A model generated the notes under the pieces. It was not told the DNA's origin and ran no database searches. It saw only the letters and a program-made list of their open reading frames with translations. From positions 1 through 11,231 of the forward strand of contig CAMLLF010000058.1 in NCBI GenBank assembly GCA_946480705.1: DNA of 11,231 bases, in the 5' to 3' direction. The DNA comes from an uncultured Lysobacteraceae bacterium (GTDB lineage: Bacteria; Pseudomonadota; Gammaproteobacteria; Xanthomonadales; Rhodanobacteraceae). Of the stretch, positions 8,256 to 11,231 are shown piece by piece. Made by a program: the position numbers and the translations under genes. How positions within the stretch are numbered: position 1 is the first letter of the stretch; each line of letters begins with the position of its first letter.

Positions 8256-8987
8256 TTACTTCGTCGAAGCGAGGCTGTCGAGGCGCTGACGCATCGCTTC
8301 GGGCGCCAGGTAGCCGCCGATCTGCGTGCCGTCCGGCGCGATCACGGTCGGCGTGCCGTTGATGCCGACGCGGCGACCGAGCTCGAATTCCTCGGCGATC
8401 GGGTTTTCGCAGGTCGCGTTCTTCGGATCGGTGCCCGACTTCGCGTCGGTGAAGGCTTTATTGCGGTCGGTCGCACACCAGACCGAGACGGCCTTGTCGA
8501 ACGACGGCGTGCCCGGACCCGAGCGCGGGAACCAGAGGTACTCGATCGAGATGCCCTGCTCGTTGTACTTGGCGATGTCGTGATGCAGCTTGCGGCAGTA
8601 GCCGCAGTCGATGTCGGTGAACACCGTGACCGTGTACTTCGGATCCTTCGGCGCGAACACGATGCGCTTGGACTTCGGCACCTGATCGACGAGTTCCTTG
8701 CGGATGCCGCCGAGACGCGCCTCGGTCAAATCTTTTTTCGACGCCATGTCGAACAGGCTTCCCTGCAGCAGGTACTTGCCGTCGGCGCTGACGTAGACGA
8801 CCTGGCCACCGGTCACGACCTCGTAGAAACCGGGCAGGCTGGACTTCGTCACCGAATCGATCTTGGCCTGCGGCACCAGCGAGAGGATCGCGTCGCTGAC
8901 GACCTTCTTCTCCTTCGCATCGTCGGCAGCCAGGGTCGTGAACGACGCCGCCGCGAGAGCGAGGGCCAGGGTGAGCTTCTTGAACAT
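8256..8987 (-). CDS. dsbC: Periplasmic thiol:disulfide isomerase DsbC
   Basis: The 243-residue product is exported to the periplasm, where DsbC reshuffles wrong disulfide bonds in secreted proteins and is kept reduced by DsbD. Residues 1-20 or 21 form a signal peptide (MFKKLTLALALAAASFTTLA, cleavage probably near AA-DD). The N-terminal dimerisation domain spans about 25-90, including LPGFYEVVTGGQVVYVSADG. The thioredoxin-fold domain carries the active site Cys128-Gly-Tyr-Cys131 in TDIDCGYCRKLH and cis-Pro213 in NGTPTVIAPDG. Cys171 and Cys193 correspond to the second, structural disulfide seen in E. coli DsbC. The start has GAGGA at 8994-8998, six bases upstream. A terminator follows, so the gene is probably monocistronic. 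Its substrates may include proteins exported by the type II system encoded nearby, which handles folded periplasmic proteins; this link is inference. Confidence 0.96.
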   Translation of the reverse strand: MFKKLTLALALAAASFTTLAADDAKEKKVVSDAILSLVPQAKIDSVTKSSLPGFYEVVTGGQVVYVSADGKYLLQGSLFDMASKKDLTEARLGGIRKELVDQVPKSKRIVFAPKDPKYTVTVFTDIDCGYCRKLHHDIAKYNEQGISIEYLWFPRSGPGTPSFDKAVSVWCATDRNKAFTDAKSGTDPKNATCENPIAEEFELGRRVGINGTPTVIAPDGTQIGGYLAPEAMRQRLDSLASTK

Positions 8988-9017
8988 CGCGATTCCTCGG
9001 GATAGGGGCAGTGGCCT

Positions 9018-9053
9018 GACGCTGACCGCGGCGAGCCGCGAAAGTTCAGCGTC
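9018..9053 (-). promoter_or_regulatory. Stem-loop in the dsbC leader
   Basis: Perfect 8-base arms (gacgctga at 9018-9025 and tcagcgtc at 9046-9053) enclose a second GC stem (cgcgg at 9027-9031 with ccgcg at 9036-9040, loop cgag). An internal loop of one base on one side and five on the other separates the two stems. The element starts about 31 bases upstream of the dsbC ATG and no T-run follows it, so it is not a usual terminator. It could be a structured 5' leader or a protein-binding site. An adjoining 8-base palindrome, gtccggac, lies at 9051-9058. Confidence 0.4.
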
Positions 9054-9122
9054 CGGACAGGTTGAAGGCGGGCAAGAGTGCCAACAGCCCGGACCGGCCG
9101 CAAGAGAGCAGGATCACGGCAC

Positions 9123-9154
9123 GAGGGAAGAGGGAGTGAGGAGCGAGAAACGGG
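9123..9154. repeat. Purine-rich degenerate heptamer stretch
   Basis: The plus strand is almost pure purine for 32 bases. The only three pyrimidines, at 9137, 9144 and 9151, fall exactly 7 bases apart, giving units such as GTGAGGA and GCGAGAA. It lies in the 242-base non-coding spacer between the SPOR-domain gene and dsbC. I recall similar degenerate GAG-rich strings from intergenic regions of Xanthomonadales, but cannot confirm that here. No function is evident. Confidence 0.35.
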
Positions 9155-9229
9155 TCGGCCGAATTGCCTGCGCCGCCGGCCACTTGCGCCTGCCAGGCTC
9201 ATTTCTCCGTTCTTCCCTTTTTCCCGGCC

Positions 9230-9892
9230 TCAGAAACAGGCGACCGGCTGTTCCTTGAGGTCGACGAGGTCCGGCAGCTGAGCCCGCCAGCCCACGGGGC
9301 GCTGCGGGTCTTCGGCGAAATCGATCCAGTACACCGGCAGGTCCTCGGTGCGCTGCAGCAGCTGCGGCGTGAAGCCCAGCGCGGCGATCTCGGCGCGACG
9401 GCGCTCGGCATTGGCCTGTTCGCGGAACAGGCCGAGCGAGATCGTGTTCTGCTGGTCGCCGGCCGTGACGACGTAGTAGTCGCGCACGCCCTTGGCCGAG
9501 AGCTGCCGCGCGACGCCGAGCGCCTGCTCGCGCGAGGCCATGGCCGGCACGAATACCCAGTAGCCGCGCGGCTGCGTCGTGCGCGCTTCGCGGTACTGGA
9601 TGCGCCGCGCGCGCGGCGAGAGCTTGTTCATGGCTGCGCGCATGTCGGCCTGGGTCGCGAACGGGCCGATGCTGCGGCACTGGTCGGGCGCGTCGCTGGC
9701 CGGAGGCGCCTCGGTCAGCTCGGCGCTGGCCGCGTCGCCCGGCCGTTCGCGCTCGGCCAGGAGTTCCAGCCGCGTGATGCCGACGTCGGTCGGCGCGACT
9801 TCCTGCTCGGCGCGCGGCGGCGAGAAATACAGCCAGCTCGCGACACCGACGTTCATCGCGAGCAGCAGCAGGAACAACACGCGTACGAACAT
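9230..9892 (-). CDS. SPOR-domain inner-membrane protein
   Basis: This 220-residue protein has one N-terminal membrane segment (residues 3-23, FVRVLFLLLLAMNVGVASWLYF) and no cleavage site that I would trust, so it should be anchored in the inner membrane with the rest in the periplasm. A Glu/Ala/Pro-rich linker (25-70) leads to a SPOR-like region at about 71-176. The core is GYWVFVPAMASREQAL at 110-125, then GVRDYYVV at 135-142 and NTISLGLF at 149-156, ending near LGF at 172-174. SPOR domains bind peptidoglycan strands lacking stem peptides and often mark septal proteins. The partner and exact role here are unknown. It begins 13 bases after coaX, so it is probably cotranscribed with birA-coaX. 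No clear ribosome binding site is seen. Confidence 0.85.
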   Translation of the reverse strand: MFVRVLFLLLLAMNVGVASWLYFSPPRAEQEVAPTDVGITRLELLAERERPGDAASAELTEAPPASDAPDQCRSIGPFATQADMRAAMNKLSPRARRIQYREARTTQPRGYWVFVPAMASREQALGVARQLSAKGVRDYYVVTAGDQQNTISLGLFREQANAERRRAEIAALGFTPQLLQRTEDLPVYWIDFAEDPQRPVGWRAQLPDLVDLKEQPVACF

Positions 9893-9905
9893 GCAGGAAC
9901 GCCGC

Positions 9906-10679
9906 TCAGGGGTCGGCCGATTCTAGCGGCTCGCCGCCCGCGGCGGCGATGCCGGCCAGCCGCGCGAGGCCGCGCAGCACGAGGTCGACCTCGATGCGGA
10001 CCGGCAGCCGCAGCAGCGGCGCGAGTTCGCCGGCCGAACCGCCGGCCAGCACGAGCGCCGCGTCGGCGCCGAGCCGCGCGCAGGCCTGCGAATGGAACCT
10101 TTCCACAAGTGCCGCCGCGGCGAGCCAGCAGCCCGAGCGCACGGCGTCTTCGGTGTCGTCGGCCAGCTCGACGATGCGCGCGGCGTCCGACGCGCTGACG
10201 CGCGCGGTCGCGCCGAGCAGCGCCTGCTGCATCAGCATCGGACTCGGCGCGATGAGGCCGCCCAGATGCGTGCCGTCGGCAGCCAGCGCATCGAGCACGA
10301 GCGCCGTGCCCACGCTGGCCAGCACCAGCGGACCGGGCTGCTGCGCGCGCAGCGCAATCAGCGCGACGAAGCGGTCGACGCCGAATTTCTGCGGCTGCGC
10401 GTACGCGATGCGCACGCCGCCGGCCTGCGCGGCCGCGGCGACGAACTCGGGCTCGACGCGAAAGCGCGTCCGGATCGTCTGCACGAGTTCCGCTTCGAGA
10501 CGCGGCCGGCCGACCGAGGCGATCAGCGCGCGATCGACCGCCGGCACATCCCGCCACGCATCGTCGAGTTCGCGCGCGAGCGGCCGCGAGTGGTCGACCG
10601 GCGCGCCGGCGCGCAGCCCGTGCGCATCGTGCAACGCCCACTTCAGCCGCGTGTTGCCGAGATCGATCAGCAGATTCAT
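9906..10679 (-). CDS. coaX: Type III pantothenate kinase CoaX
   Basis: CoaX phosphorylates pantothenate with ATP, the first step of coenzyme A synthesis. The 257-residue product has the ASKHA-type phosphate motif at the start (LLIDLGNTRLKWAL, Asp6). It also has GVDR at 100-103, the AxVGTALVLDAL stretch around 121-132, and THLGGLIAPSPMLMQQAL at 137-154, all usual for CoaX. One residue is odd: the family motif D-x-G-T-A reads S-V-G-T-A here, so the Asp at position 122 is Ser. I recall that Xanthomonas CoaX also lacks this Asp (Gly there), so this may be a lineage trait and not an error. The ATG overlaps the birA stop by 4 bases (ATGA), implying translational coupling. The frame is intact throughout. 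Confidence 0.93.
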   Translation of the reverse strand: MNLLIDLGNTRLKWALHDAHGLRAGAPVDHSRPLARELDDAWRDVPAVDRALIASVGRPRLEAELVQTIRTRFRVEPEFVAAAAQAGGVRIAYAQPQKFGVDRFVALIALRAQQPGPLVLASVGTALVLDALAADGTHLGGLIAPSPMLMQQALLGATARVSASDAARIVELADDTEDAVRSGCWLAAAALVERFHSQACARLGADAALVLAGGSAGELAPLLRLPVRIEVDLVLRGLARLAGIAAAGGEPLESADP

Positions 10680-11231
10680 GCCTGGCGCACCGTCACTTCC
10701 GCGCTGTCGAAACTCGCGATGGTATCGCCCTGCTGCAGCAGCAGCGCGCCGCGCGCGTCGACGCCGGCGCCGATGCCGTGGCGCACGCCGTCGGCGTCGC
10801 TGAGCGCGAGCGTGCGGCCGCGCAGACGGTCGCGCTGCGCGAAGTCGTCGCGCAGCGCGGCGAAGCCCTCGGCGGCGAACGCATCGAGCGCGCGCGCGAA
10901 CTCAGTCAGCAGCGCCGTGACCACGTCGTTGCGCGACGGCAGTGCCGCGCAGATCGATGCGAGATCGGCGACCGGCTGGTCGATCGCATTGCGCACGGCC
11001 TCGGGCAGATAGACGTTCACGCCGACGCCGATCACCGCGTGGCACGGCCCGAGGAATTCGCCGCCGAGTTCGACGAGGATGCCGGCGAGCTTTGCGTCGC
11101 CGGCGAGCACGTCATTCGGCCACTTGAGGCCGAGCGCCGGCGCGCCGGAGCGCTCCAGCGCGCGTGCGACGGCGACGCCGGCGGCGAGACTCAGTCCCGC
11201 GAGGCTGCCCATGCCGCGGTCGAAACGCCTG
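10676..11231 (-). CDS. birA: Biotin-protein ligase BirA (partial, C-terminal part)
   Basis: The visible 184 residues are the C-terminal part of a biotin-[acetyl-CoA carboxylase] ligase. The enzyme makes biotinyl-AMP and attaches biotin to the carrier protein of acetyl-CoA carboxylase. The frame runs off the right edge: codons for RRFDRG lie upstream of the first ATG seen (11212), so that ATG is internal. Signature segments are LAGLSLAAGVAVARAL, GLKWPNDVLAGDAKLAGILVE (visible residues 34-54, with the biotin-site Lys at 47) and VIGVGVNV at 66-73. They are followed by the small C-terminal beta domain ending GALLLQQGDTIASFDSAEVT. Whether an N-terminal DNA-binding domain exists, making it a repressor as in E. 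coli, cannot be seen. It is the first visible gene of a birA-coaX-SPOR operon. Confidence 0.94.
   Translation of the reverse strand, partial: RRFDRGMGSLAGLSLAAGVAVARALERSGAPALGLKWPNDVLAGDAKLAGILVELGGEFLGPCHAVIGVGVNVYLPEAVRNAIDQPVADLASICAALPSRNDVVTALLTEFARALDAFAAEGFAALRDDFAQRDRLRGRTLALSDADGVRHGIGAGVDARGALLLQQGDTIASFDSAEVTVRQA

Noticed and set aside
4317..9005. Plus-strand open frame of about 1560 codons opposite purL and dsbC, and similar long plus-strand frames elsewhere (for example 1983-3647 and 572-1894)
   Set aside because: They mirror strong minus-strand genes in a high-GC genome. Their translations are low-complexity Arg/Ala/His/Asp/Val-rich with no domain motif, while the opposing frames have full catalytic motifs.
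1..11231. CRISPR arrays, tRNA or rRNA genes, insertion sequences, defence islands
   Set aside because: I looked on both strands and saw no regularly spaced repeats, transposase motifs, tRNA-like folds or defence-gene signatures. The window is nearly filled by conserved chromosomal genes on one strand.

Overview
All genes that I can support in this 11.2 kb, very GC-rich window lie on the minus strand. The window therefore reads right to left in genetic order: birA (partial) - coaX - SPOR-domain gene - dsbC - purL - small membrane protein - gspE - gspF - gspG - (possible start of gspH). It looks like a chromosomal segment of a gammaproteobacterium of the Xanthomonadales/Lysobacterales type. Three things suggest this. 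The type II secretion genes run E-F-G with no C gene in front, as I recall for the Xanthomonas xps cluster. GspE lacks the usual zinc tetracysteine, as I recall for XpsE. CoaX has lost the Asp of its D-x-G-T-A motif, as I recall for Xanthomonas CoaX. The genus cannot be fixed from this window.

Right-hand block (9230-11231): the C-terminal part of biotin-protein ligase BirA overlaps type III pantothenate kinase CoaX by 4 bases (ATGA). CoaX is followed after 13 bases by a single-pass SPOR-domain protein. This is a compact cofactor and cell-envelope operon that continues beyond the right edge. Middle block: dsbC, the periplasmic disulfide isomerase, has its own good ribosome binding site, a leader with a strong stem-loop, and a Rho-independent terminator after it, so it is probably transcribed alone. 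The spacer upstream of dsbC also carries a short purine-rich stretch with a 7-base rhythm.

Left-hand block (1-8102): purL, the large purine-biosynthesis enzyme, starts just after the dsbC terminator. Its stop overlaps the start of a 217-residue polytopic membrane protein by 4 bases. That protein resembles the family annotated as exosortase H-associated membrane protein. gspE, gspF and gspG follow with gaps of 10, 46 and 14 bases. They encode the cytoplasmic ATPase, the inner-membrane platform protein and the major pseudopilin of a type II secretion machine. The tight spacing suggests that purL, the membrane gene and the secretion genes can share a transcript.

Most of the window is conserved housekeeping and secretion machinery. 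The point most worth following is the orphan exosortase-H-type membrane protein placed between purL and the secretion operon, with no exosortase gene in view.
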